NCBI GenBank assembly: GCA_017540285.1
Contig: JAFYBI010000018.1
Location: 1 to 6,431, forward strand
Direction of reading: 5' to 3'
Source: Clostridia bacterium
GTDB taxonomy: Bacteria > Bacillota > Clostridia > Oscillospirales > CAG-272
DNA: 6,431 nt
Part shown: piece after piece, positions 1 to 5,875 of the stretch
How positions within the stretch are numbered: position 1 is the stretch's first letter
Layout: each line of letters starts with the position of its first letter
Position numbers and translations under genes: made by a program
Notes under the pieces: generated by a model
Seen by the model: the letters and a program-made list of their open reading frames with translations, nothing else
What the model was told of the DNA's origin: nothing
Database searches by the model: none

Positions 1-296
1 AAGGTCACGGGGATCCACGCATCCGGCTCCTCGCCGCGGTCCTTTGTGAGGCCGACGCGGAGGGAGAGGATGTCCCATGCCCCGCCGGGGTCGTTCGCGC
101 GGCTGATCGAGCCGTCGGCGAAGGTGGAGTCGATGCGGTTCGAAAAGAGCAGGGCGATCGTTTCACCGCCGCGGGAAAGCCGGAACCAGACGCGGCCGGT
201 CCGCCCGACGGGTTCCGCGTCGCGTGTCAGGACCTGATTCGCGCTGCCCGTCACGCTTGCGGACGTATAGGCTTGATAGAATTCTTTCGTGGTCAT
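1..296 (-). CDS. Partial protein of unknown function, possibly N-terminal part of an SGNH/GDSL-type esterase
   Basis: This is the first 98 codons of a minus-strand gene that continues beyond the left edge. The start is the ATG at 296-294, preceded by a GGAGG ribosome binding site (303-307) about 6 bases away and a promoter further upstream. The protein begins MTTKEFYQAYTSASVTGS. It contains VWFRLSRGGETIALLFSNR (about residues 37-55) followed by IDSTFADGSISRAND, a beta-rich pattern with no signal peptide or membrane segment, so it is probably cytoplasmic. The RLSRGG...LLFSNRIDST pattern resembles, from memory, the N-terminal beta-sandwich region of some clostridial SGNH/GDSL hydrolases. No catalytic Gly-Asp-Ser-Leu motif lies in the visible part, so this is a weak guess. 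It is divergent from the GH43-like gene, which would suit an esterase acting on decorated glycans. The reading frame is well supported; the function is not. Confidence 0.7.
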   Translation of the reverse strand, partial: MTTKEFYQAYTSASVTGSANQVLTRDAEPVGRTGRVWFRLSRGGETIALLFSNRIDSTFADGSISRANDPGGAWDILSLRVGLTKDRGEEPDAWIPVT

Positions 297-325
297 GATG
301 TGCCTCCGGGAATGATCTTTCCCCT

Positions 326-354
326 ATTATAGCAGAGAACGTCCGAAAAGGGAA
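326..354 (-). promoter_or_regulatory. Promoter for the left-edge gene (extended -10)
   Basis: On the minus strand a perfect TATAAT (331-326) is preceded by TGC, giving an extended -10. At 17 bases spacing the -35 position (354-349) reads TTCCCT, only three of six matches, so the extended -10 is probably the main recognition element. The start ATG at 296 lies about 30 bases downstream of the -10, leaving room for a short leader with the GGAGG site. Confidence 0.65.
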
Positions 355-382
355 CGGGATCGGCGAAAAAAACGCAAAAACC

Positions 383-411
383 TTGCGCACAGCGGCGATT
401 TGTGATACAAT
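383..411 (+). promoter_or_regulatory. Promoter for the GH43-like gene (extended -10)
   Basis: TTGCGC (383-388) and TACAAT (406-411) are separated by exactly 17 bases, and TGA directly before the -10 makes it an extended type. Initiation near 418 would give a leader of about 27 bases ending in the AGGGAGG site (431-437). A short inverted repeat, ATGAA (410-414) with TTCAT (422-426) and a 7-base spacer, covers the expected start point and could be a weak operator. I see no match to a catabolite-response element. Confidence 0.65.
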
Positions 412-444
412 GAACTGAAAATTCATGAAAAGGGAGGATACCCC

Positions 445-1341
445 ATGATCCCCGCACCGCTTTACAAGGATCCCATTTACAACGGCGCCGCCGACCCCAT
501 GGTCATCCGCAAGGAATCGGACGGCAGATTCTATATGTTTTATACCCAGCGGCGCGCCAATCAGCAGGTGGAGGGCGTCTCCTACTGCTACGGCTGCGCC
601 ATCGGCGTCGCGGAATCCCCCGACGGGGCACACTGGCACTACCGCGGCGCGCTTGATCTCGAATTCGAGTTCGGACAGAACACCTTCTGGGCGCCCGAGA
701 TCGTCTATGACCGGAGGACCGCGCGTTATCACATGTTCGTCTCCTATATCCAGGGCGTCTACTTCGACTGGGGCGGCGATGCACGCATCGAGCACTACAC
801 GTCGGAGGACCTCTTCCGCTGGACCCGCGAGGGAAGCCTCTCGTTCGGATCGGCGCGGATCATCGACCCCTGTCTCTTTGAACTGCCCTCCGGCGGCTGG
901 CGCATGTGGTACAAGGACGAGAGGCAGGACTCCGCCACCTGCTGTGCCGACAGCCCCGACCTCTTCCGATGGGAATACCGCGGCATCGCGTGCGGCGATC
1001 AGCCCGAGGAGGGCCCGAACGTCTTTTCCTTCGGCGGGAAGTACTGGATGATCGCGGACGTCTGGGACGGGCTGGCGGTCTATTCCTCCGACGACTGCGA
1101 GCACTTTGTCCGCCAGCCGGAGAATATCCTCCGCGAGAGCGGCACGAGGCGTGACGATCAGGGGCGCGGCGCGCATGCGGACGTCTATGTCGCCGGGGAC
1201 CGCGCGTTCATTGTCTACTTCACCCATCCCGATCCGGTTGATCGTCCGCGGAGTGCGGTGCAGATGGCGGAGCTGAAGATCGAAGACGGACGCCTCACCT
1301 GCGACCGGAACGCGGAATTTGACGCCGATTGGCGCGCCTGA
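445..1341 (+). CDS. Glycoside hydrolase, GH43-like five-bladed beta-propeller
   Basis: The product is 298 residues with no signal peptide, so it probably acts inside the cell on imported oligosaccharides. Features of GH43 and related propeller glycosidases are visible in order: AADPMV near the N-terminus with D17 as candidate catalytic base; FWAPEIVYD (81-89), a typical blade-2 motif; IIDPCLFE with D141 as the candidate pKa-tuning Asp; EEGPNVFSF with E188/E189 as candidate general acid; and GAHADVYV with H244, a position where related propellers place a metal-binding or catalytic His. Repeated blade motifs such as SPDGAHWHYRG, SEDLFRWTREG and SPDLFRWEYRG support the propeller. The ATG at 445 follows AGGGAGG at 431-437 with 7 bases between. 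Length fits a single-domain enzyme with no carbohydrate-binding module. Substrate cannot be read from sequence; arabinose- or xylose-type linkages are common in GH43, and GH117-like families have a similar layout. Fold confidence is high and substrate confidence is low. Confidence 0.85.
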   Translation: MIPAPLYKDPIYNGAADPMVIRKESDGRFYMFYTQRRANQQVEGVSYCYGCAIGVAESPDGAHWHYRGALDLEFEFGQNTFWAPEIVYDRRTARYHMFVSYIQGVYFDWGGDARIEHYTSEDLFRWTREGSLSFGSARIIDPCLFELPSGGWRMWYKDERQDSATCCADSPDLFRWEYRGIACGDQPEEGPNVFSFGGKYWMIADVWDGLAVYSSDDCEHFVRQPENILRESGTRRDDQGRGAHADVYVAGDRAFIVYFTHPDPVDRPRSAVQMAELKIEDGRLTCDRNAEFDADWRA

Positions 1342-1420
1342 CGGGGGAGGGAAGGGCGGAGAGGATCTTCCTCTGTCCCCTGCGGCATCGTCGCCCGGCG
1401 CGCTTCCCGTGTTTTCCGTG

Positions 1421-1449
1421 TTGACAAATCCGCGCGGCTGTGCTATACT
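1421..1449 (+). promoter_or_regulatory. Strong promoter for the 91-residue protein gene
   Basis: A perfect TTGACA (1421-1426) and TATACT (1444-1449) are separated by 17 bases, with TGC just before the -10 (1441-1443). This is the strongest promoter-like match in the window. Transcription would start near 1456, which rules out the in-frame ATG at 1440 as the translation start of the gene that follows. Confidence 0.8.
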
Positions 1450-1474
1450 GTCTGCACAAACCACATCACACGGC

Positions 1475-1480
1475 GGGAGG
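1475..1480 (+). promoter_or_regulatory. Ribosome binding site that sets the start of the small gene
   Basis: GGGAGG lies 7 bases before the ATG at 1488. The longer in-frame reading from 1440 would begin upstream of the -10 box and has no such site, so 1488 is the supported start. Confidence 0.75.
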
Positions 1481-1487
1481 CGGGAAT

Positions 1488-1763
1488 ATGCGGAACCGGA
1501 AAGTCCAGCGGATGCTGCGCAAGTCCGGCGAAAAGGGACTGAGTCCCAAGGACAGCACGGGTCTTCTCGATCTGACGCCGTACGAAGCCGTGAAGGACAT
1601 CATCAAAAAAGAAAAGGCCGCCGCGATCCGAGAGGCAAAGGAGAAACTCAGGGAGCTCGAAGAGGAAAAAGCCGCGGAGTCGACCGCATCCGTCCCGCCG
1701 CCGGAAACCGAAGCGGAACCCGAAAAGACGGACGGCAAAACGCCCGACGAACCGAAACCATAA
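1488..1763 (+). CDS. Small charged hypothetical protein, 91 residues
   Basis: I do not recognise this family. The product has a basic N-terminus (MRNRKVQRMLRKSGEKG), a short conserved-looking segment DSTGLLDLTPYEAVKDIIKK (22-41), and a highly charged helix with coiled-coil character (about 35-65, alternating Lys/Arg and Glu with Ala). It ends in a disordered Pro/Glu-rich tail (66-91). It has no cysteine, signal peptide or membrane segment, so it is probably cytoplasmic. The start at 1488 is chosen because the promoter -10 lies downstream of the alternative ATG at 1440. The gene has its own near-consensus promoter and a hairpin right after its TAA stop, so it appears monocistronic and possibly well expressed. 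The TPYxAV segment could be a small binding motif, and a role as a nucleic-acid- or protein-binding accessory is possible, but nothing visible fixes a function. Confidence 0.7.
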   Translation: MRNRKVQRMLRKSGEKGLSPKDSTGLLDLTPYEAVKDIIKKEKAAAIREAKEKLRELEEEKAAESTASVPPPETEAEPEKTDGKTPDEPKP

Positions 1764-1767
1764 CAAA

Positions 1768-1805
1768 ACCGCACGGAACGAAAACTCCGTGCGGTCATTG
1801 CTTTC
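1768..1805 (+). terminator. Hairpin terminator after the small gene
   Basis: A perfect 10-bp stem, ACCGCACGGA (1768-1777) with TCCGTGCGGT (1786-1795), encloses an 8-base loop and begins 5 bases after the stop codon. On the plus strand the tail is CATTGCTTTC, which is poor in T. On the minus strand the tail (TTTTGTTATGG) is better, yet no minus-strand gene lies just to the right. Position and stem strength favour termination, or 3'-end protection, of the small gene. Confidence 0.65.
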
Positions 1806-1852
1806 AGCCTGCCCGCGCAACCTCCGGTTGGGAGGACTTGACAACGCATCGC

Positions 1853-1881
1853 TTGACACCCGTTTGGTTTTGCGGTATCAT
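1853..1881 (+). promoter_or_regulatory. Promoter of the XRE regulator gene
   Basis: A perfect TTGACA (1853-1858) and TATCAT (1876-1881) are 17 bases apart. A second TTGACA (1838-1843) lies 15 bases upstream; no -10 pairs with it, so it may be part of a direct-repeat binding site (CTTGACA twice) rather than a second promoter. Overlapping inverted repeats, CAACC/GGTTG (1818-1830) and CCTCC/GGAGG (1821-1835), lie just upstream and could be an operator for self-regulation. That role is inferred. Confidence 0.7.
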
Positions 1882-1931
1882 GTGGGCAGAATCCGGATTC
1901 CAAATCACATCGTATCGGAAAGGAAACTGAT

Positions 1932-2723
1932 ATGACCGTTTCTGAAAAAATCATCGAACTCAGACATGCGAAAGGCCTCACGCAGGACGCTCTTGGAGAC
2001 CTTCTCGGCGTCACTGGCCAAGCCGTATCCAAATGGGAGACAAGCGCCAGCATGCCCGACATCCTGCTTCTGCCGAAGCTCTGTGAAACGCTGGGCATCA
2101 GTATCGACGAATTTCTTGACGTTCCGGAAGAGGTCCGACATGTCAACATCATCCGTGATTTCTGCGCTTCTGCTCGCCGCAACGGACGCGCCAAGACCTG
2201 CTGCGACGCCGTCGGACGTCTGTTCGAGCCGGAAAACGACGACTATGCAAGAGGAAATGTTGTTTCGCTTTCGCCGTCCGGGATCCGTGTCCTCATGAAT
2301 CAGCACAGGGAGGCGGACGGCACGATACGCATATCCGACGACAGCGCTTGCGCCTTTTTGCTATACGGGAAAGAGATCGAGGACGATTTGCTGTCCGTAA
2401 AGGCAGACGACCTTACCGAACTGTTCGGTATCCTCGCAGACGATCGCGTTCTTTCCCTTCTGCGAGCCACTTCCGTAGATCATGCCGTGTCTTTCGCAAC
2501 ACTCAAGGAACAGTCAGGCCTCAGCGATGAGGAAATCCGCCCGATCCTGCTCGCGCTGGCGGAAAGGAGAATCCTCGGGATCGGCTGGGACCATGAAATC
2601 CGCCGCGGCTATCTTCGCATGGAAGGTTTCGCGGCGGTGATGATGATCCTCGCCGGATGCCGCGGGATGGACTGCGGCGGAGTCGGCTTCAACGCCGTCT
2701 GGATGAACTGTGCGAGCAACTGA
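1932..2723 (+). CDS. XRE-family helix-turn-helix transcriptional regulator with C-terminal winged-helix-like region
   Basis: The product is 263 residues. Residues 6-62 form a classic XRE/Cro-CI DNA-binding domain: LRHAKGLTQDALGDLLGVTG, then the recognition helix QAVSKWE, then MPDILLLPKLCETLGISIDEF. The middle (about 65-165) is of unknown fold. Residues 170-232 read as a second helix-turn-helix of winged type: VLSLLRATSVDHAVSFATLK, then SGLSDEEIRPILLALAERRIL, then a wing-like GIGWDHEIRRGYLRMEG. The last 25 residues are Gly-rich and contain three of the protein's cysteines (C243, C248, C260), with two more adjacent at C90-C91. The ATG at 1932 follows AGGAA (1921-1925) with 6 bases between. The gene has its own promoter and shares a terminator with the convergent nag operon. 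Its lower GC than flanking genes hints at separate ancestry. What it controls cannot be read; itself and the neighbouring sugar genes are the obvious candidates. Confidence 0.85.
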   Translation: MTVSEKIIELRHAKGLTQDALGDLLGVTGQAVSKWETSASMPDILLLPKLCETLGISIDEFLDVPEEVRHVNIIRDFCASARRNGRAKTCCDAVGRLFEPENDDYARGNVVSLSPSGIRVLMNQHREADGTIRISDDSACAFLLYGKEIEDDLLSVKADDLTELFGILADDRVLSLLRATSVDHAVSFATLKEQSGLSDEEIRPILLALAERRILGIGWDHEIRRGYLRMEGFAAVMMILAGCRGMDCGGVGFNAVWMNCASN

Positions 2724-2728
2724 CAGAG

Positions 2729-2765
2729 AAAAGGCCGACGGATTGCGTCAGCCTTTTTCGTTTTG
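2729..2765. terminator. Bidirectional intrinsic terminator between convergent genes
   Basis: The outer stem AAAAGGC (2729-2735) pairs with GCCTTTT (2751-2757). After one C/A mismatch an inner stem GACG/CGTC (2737-2740 with 2746-2749) follows, with the loop GATTG. On the plus strand the tail is T-rich (TTTTTCGTTTTG); on the minus strand it reads CCTTTTCTCT. It serves the regulator gene from the left and the nag operon from the right, and the nagA stop codon (2750-2748) lies within its right arm. Confidence 0.85.
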
Positions 2766-3938
2766 ATCGGCGCAGATGACTTGTCCGCCGACAATCGTCC
2801 TCACGACCCGGATCTCCTCGTCGAACAGCGTGAAGTCCGAGCGGGTGCCGGGCGAGAGCGTTCCGCGGTCCCGGAATCCCATGATCCGCGCGGGGGAGGC
2901 CGTGATCATGTACACCGCGTCGACGAGGGGGATCCCCGCCCCGACCATCGTCCGAACGAGGCGGTCCGCGGTGGCGACGCTTCCGGCAAACGCGCTCCGG
3001 TCGGTCAGCTTGGCGACGCCCTCTTCGACGATCACCGGCAGGCCGTTTTCTTTTGCCCCGAGGATCGACGGTCCCTCCGGCATCCCCGCAGCGCGCATGG
3101 AATCCGTCACGAGCGCGAGATGGTCCCGGCCCTTGAACTTCACGGCATAGCGGAGAAGCTCCGGCGGCAGGTGGCATCCGTCCGCGATCAGCTCCGCCGT
3201 CATCCCGTCGAGGTAATACGCCGCTTCGAGCACGCCCGCGACCCGGTATGCGTTGACCCGGTGGACGGTGCTCATGCAGGAATAGAGGTGCGTGACGTGG
3301 GTGAAGCCCATCCGGTACGCGCGCTCGACGTCGGCGAAATCGGCGTCCGTGTGCCCGATCGAGGGCAGGATCCCGCGCGCGGTGAGCTTTTTGGCAAACG
3401 GTTCGGCTCCCGGCAGCTCCGGCGCGGCGGTCCAGCGGAGGATGCGGTCGGAAGCGGCGAGGATCGCGTCGGTCTCATCCTCGTCAAAGGGATGGATGAA
3501 GCGGTCCTCCTGCGCGCCCTTCTGCGAGACGGCGAGGTACGGCCCCTCGAGGTGCAGCCCCGGCATGTCCGGCAGATCGGGATCGTTCCGCACGGCGTCG
3601 AGCGCGGCGGCGGAGGTGACGATCCGGGCGGCGTCGACCGAGGTGGTCGTCGGAACGAGGGTCGTCGTGCCGTGCTCCGCGTGCGTCCGGGCGGCGGTCC
3701 GGTAGGCGTCGGGCGTTCCGTCGAGGAAATCCGCGCCGCCCGCTCCGTGGGTGTGGATGTCGATCCATCCGGCCGAGAGGTACGCCCCCGCCGCGTCGAT
3801 CACCCGGTCCGGGACGGCGTCGAAGGGGTGCTCATCCCGCGTCACGGCGAGGATCGTCCCGTCCCGGAACCAGACGTCAAATCCGTCGAGGATCCGGTTC
3901 TCCCCGACGATGCGGGCATGGATGATCTTTGTTGTCAT
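2748..3938 (-). CDS. nagA: N-acetylglucosamine-6-phosphate deacetylase
   Basis: This enzyme removes acetate from N-acetylglucosamine 6-phosphate to give glucosamine 6-phosphate, in the cytoplasm. The 396-residue length fits the family. Amidohydrolase landmarks appear in order: GWIDIHTHGAGGADFLD with H62 and H64; TTTLVPTTTS (91-100); LEGPYL with metal ligand E131; SIGHTDAD with H196; VTHLYSCM with H217; IADGCH with H256; and LALVTDS with catalytic D278. The HxH pair suggests a two-metal site as in B. subtilis-type enzymes, unlike E. coli, which has Gln and Asn there. The usual Asn-Ala after THL[FY] is Ser-Cys here (S220, C221). The ATG at 3938 overlaps the upstream stop as ATGA, with GGAG about 11 bases before it, so translation is probably coupled. 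It is the last gene of the operon. Assignment to the family is strong. The natural substrate could be a different N-acetylhexosamine phosphate, such as the galactosamine form handled by AgaA-type relatives. Confidence 0.9.
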   Translation of the reverse strand: MTTKIIHARIVGENRILDGFDVWFRDGTILAVTRDEHPFDAVPDRVIDAAGAYLSAGWIDIHTHGAGGADFLDGTPDAYRTAARTHAEHGTTTLVPTTTSVDAARIVTSAAALDAVRNDPDLPDMPGLHLEGPYLAVSQKGAQEDRFIHPFDEDETDAILAASDRILRWTAAPELPGAEPFAKKLTARGILPSIGHTDADFADVERAYRMGFTHVTHLYSCMSTVHRVNAYRVAGVLEAAYYLDGMTAELIADGCHLPPELLRYAVKFKGRDHLALVTDSMRAAGMPEGPSILGAKENGLPVIVEEGVAKLTDRSAFAGSVATADRLVRTMVGAGIPLVDAVYMITASPARIMGFRDRGTLSPGTRSDFTLFDEEIRVVRTIVGGQVICADQNEKG

Positions 3939-4801
3939 AAGGCGGCGAGCTCCGTTTCCCGTCCGTCCGCCTCCATCGATCGGATCAGCGCGTCAATGAC
4001 GAGAACGGGATAGACCAGCTCCTCCGGCGTCTGACGGACCCGGCCGTCCCGCAGCATCGCGGCGACCTCCTCGAGCTCCGGCATGAAATAGTCCGCGCCG
4101 AGGTCGATCCGCTCGCATGCGATGCCGTATCCGCCGAGGTAGACGGTGATCGAATAACCCGTTCCGAAATAGGCCGTGACGTCGAAGGCCGGATAGTGGA
4201 ATACCGCGGGGACCCCGTCGCCCTTCCGCTTTGCCTCGACCGAGACGATCCCCTGGCCGAAGACCTCCGTGACCATCTGCACGAGGTGCTGGGAGTAGAA
4301 CCAGAAATTACCGTACTCGTTCACGAGATTGACCGGTGCGGTGACGTGCCCTCCCGTGACCGATCCGGCCTTCTCCCGCGCGAGCGCCTTCATCCGCACC
4401 GTTCCCGCCGCGCCTGCGAGCGAGGACCCGCCGCAGAGCAGGAGATGCTTTTCCCGGGCGAGCCGCACCAGCTCCCGCGCGTCGTCGACCGAGGCCGTGA
4501 TCGGCTTGTCGATCCAGAGCTTCGCCCCGTCGCGGAGGTAGGGCAGGGCATACGGCAGATGCAGCCCCCCGTGCCGCGCGGTGATCATCACGGCGTCGAC
4601 CTCACCGGCGTATGCCGCGGGATCCGTCGAGGAGCGGCTCACCGCCGTCTTCTCCGTGACCGCAAGGTTCGACGCCTCATCCCCCATGATGCCGATCAGT
4701 TCGAGATCGGGGAAACGCTTTTCCCCGGAGCGCGGCGCGAGAACGGAGGCAAATCCCGCGCAGTGGCTGTTTTCCGAGCCGAGAATCGCGATCTTGTACA
4801 T
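3935..4801 (-). CDS. Short Gfo/Idh/MocA-type oxidoreductase (288 residues)
   Basis: The N-terminal half is a Rossmann dinucleotide-binding domain, but its first loop reads ILGSENSHCAGF instead of the usual GxGxxG. Further landmarks are VDAVMITARHGGLHLPYALP (68-87) and WIDKPIT with D98-K99-P100, the counterpart of the family's EKP. LLLCGGSSL (120-128) follows. The C-terminal half has EYGNFWFYSQHLVQMV (162-177), where H172 sits about where the catalytic His of the family lies, without the normal preceding Asp. At 288 residues it is shorter than the usual 330-400. The ATG at 4801 follows GAGGTGA (4812-4806), which overlaps the upstream gene's TGA stop, and the two genes are only 9 bases apart. 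It also overlaps nagA by 4 bases. Likely roles are an NAD(P)-dependent sugar dehydrogenase or a partner of the preceding oxidoreductase. The substrate is unknown. Confidence 0.8.
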   Translation of the reverse strand: MYKIAILGSENSHCAGFASVLAPRSGEKRFPDLELIGIMGDEASNLAVTEKTAVSRSSTDPAAYAGEVDAVMITARHGGLHLPYALPYLRDGAKLWIDKPITASVDDARELVRLAREKHLLLCGGSSLAGAAGTVRMKALAREKAGSVTGGHVTAPVNLVNEYGNFWFYSQHLVQMVTEVFGQGIVSVEAKRKGDGVPAVFHYPAFDVTAYFGTGYSITVYLGGYGIACERIDLGADYFMPELEEVAAMLRDGRVRQTPEELVYPVLVIDALIRSMEADGRETELAAL

Positions 4802-4810
4802 GCGCTCACC

Positions 4811-5875
4811 TCATTTCGTCACGGGCAGGGGATTTGCCGCGTGGACCAGTTCCATGATGCGGATCTGCTGCACGAGCTTTTCGGGCTTGATGAGCAGCTC
4901 CGCGCCTGCCGTCAGATGCTCGTAGAGGTTCCGGTAGAAGATCTTCGGCCCGGCGTCGAACGCGTTCCCGGTCAGATCCTCTTCGAACTCGTGCCACGGC
5001 AGCTTTTCCGAGCAGTACGCCGGGGAGATGCCGTCGTCGCGGTTGATGGGTTCGAAGGTGAAGGCGGGCATCGGCGTGTCGTCGAAGTACTTCCAGCGGA
5101 TCTTCGACGTGGTGGCGGAGAGGGAGCCCTTCTGCGCGGCGATGCGGTAGGTGAAATCGCTGTACGCGTCGGACGGATTGATCTCGAGGTCGATGAGCGG
5201 ACGGTCCGGCGCCGTCAGGATGAGCTTCGCATAGTCCTCGGCGTCCCCGGCGGAGTTGATCCGCTTCAGGACGGAGAAGACCTGCGGCATCCCGTCGTAA
5301 TCGAGCAGCGTCAGCGCCTGATCGAGCGGATGCGGCCCGGTGTTCTGCAGGCATCCGCCGTAGTACCGGAGAGAGGTCTGCCAGTCCCAGCGACGCTGGA
5401 AGCCGGAGAAACGGATCGTGATCTGTTCGACTCTGCCGAGGAGTCCCGTCGCGAGGATCTCCCGGATGCGGGTGAAATACGGCGCGACGCGGGACTGCTG
5501 GAACACGGTCAGCGTGACGCCGTTTTCCTTCGCCGTGCGGATCATGTCCTCGCACTCCATCGCGTACTTCGAGAACGGCTTCTCCGAGACGACGTTCTTC
5601 CCGTACCGCAGGGCTTCCATGGTGACGGGGTAATGCAGGTGGGAGAAGGTCGAATTCACCACGACGTCGACGTCGTCCCGCCGGAGGATCTCGCGGTAAT
5701 CGTCGGTGACGTCGCACCCGTATTCCTCGGCGGCGCGCGCGCGTCTCGCATCGATCTTCTCGGCGACCGCGACCACGCGATACCGCTCGCGTCCTTCTTC
5801 CGAGCGGAAATACGCGCCGTGGATGTCGCGTCCGCTCCGTCCCTGTCCGATGATGGCGACATTGAGTTTGTTCAT
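4811..5875 (-). CDS. Gfo/Idh/MocA-family NAD(P)-dependent oxidoreductase (354 residues)
   Basis: The product is a full-length member. The Rossmann motif IIGQGRSGRDIHG (8-20) is followed by VVAVAEK (34-40), DVDVVVNSTFSHLHYP (68-83) and SEKPFSKYAMECEDM (97-111), where K99 is the conserved catalytic lysine of the EKP motif. The substrate domain has YYGGCLQNTGPHPLDQAL (171-188). This matches the DxxxHxxD signature of inositol dehydrogenase-like enzymes except that the first Asp is Asn (N178); H182 and D185 are kept. No signal peptide is present, so it is cytoplasmic. The ATG at 5875 follows AAAGGAAA with about 7 bases spacing. It is second in the operon, 63 bases after the nagB-like gene. Members oxidise or reduce sugar hydroxyls, and some (GH4/GH109-like chemistry) cleave glycosides by a redox mechanism. 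Which of these applies here cannot be read from the sequence. Confidence 0.88.
   Translation of the reverse strand: MNKLNVAIIGQGRSGRDIHGAYFRSEEGRERYRVVAVAEKIDARRARAAEEYGCDVTDDYREILRRDDVDVVVNSTFSHLHYPVTMEALRYGKNVVSEKPFSKYAMECEDMIRTAKENGVTLTVFQQSRVAPYFTRIREILATGLLGRVEQITIRFSGFQRRWDWQTSLRYYGGCLQNTGPHPLDQALTLLDYDGMPQVFSVLKRINSAGDAEDYAKLILTAPDRPLIDLEINPSDAYSDFTYRIAAQKGSLSATTSKIRWKYFDDTPMPAFTFEPINRDDGISPAYCSEKLPWHEFEEDLTGNAFDAGPKIFYRNLYEHLTAGAELLIKPEKLVQQIRIMELVHAANPLPVTK

Noticed and set aside
1354..1380. Hairpin AGAGGA-TCT-TCCTCT with outer G/C pairing after the GH43-like gene as a terminator
   Set aside because: The core stem is only 6 bp and no T-tract follows; it may slow transcription but I cannot call it a terminator.
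163..1464. Long minus-strand open frame (433 codons) opposite the GH43-like gene
   Set aside because: It is antisense to a gene with clear glycosidase motifs, also overlaps the left-edge gene's start and promoters, and its product looks like low-complexity Arg/Gly/Val translation typical of GC-rich shadows.
1440..1487. Upstream in-frame start for the small protein (16 more residues)
   Set aside because: This ATG lies before the promoter -10 box, so it would not be in the main transcript, and it lacks a ribosome binding site; the ATG at 1488 has GGGAGG at proper distance.
1838..1866. Second promoter using the upstream TTGACA (1838-1843)
   Set aside because: At 17 bases spacing the -10 position reads CGTTTG, which is not a plausible -10.
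2763..4013. Long plus-strand open frame (416 codons) opposite nagA
   Set aside because: The product is rich in Arg, Gly, Asp and His with no recognisable domain, and the opposite strand encodes a complete NagA with all metal ligands.
4806..5717. Minus-strand open frame (303 codons) overlapping the 354-residue oxidoreductase in another frame
   Set aside because: It is an Arg/Pro/Asp-rich out-of-frame translation without motifs; the other frame carries the full Rossmann and EKP signatures and a good ribosome binding site.
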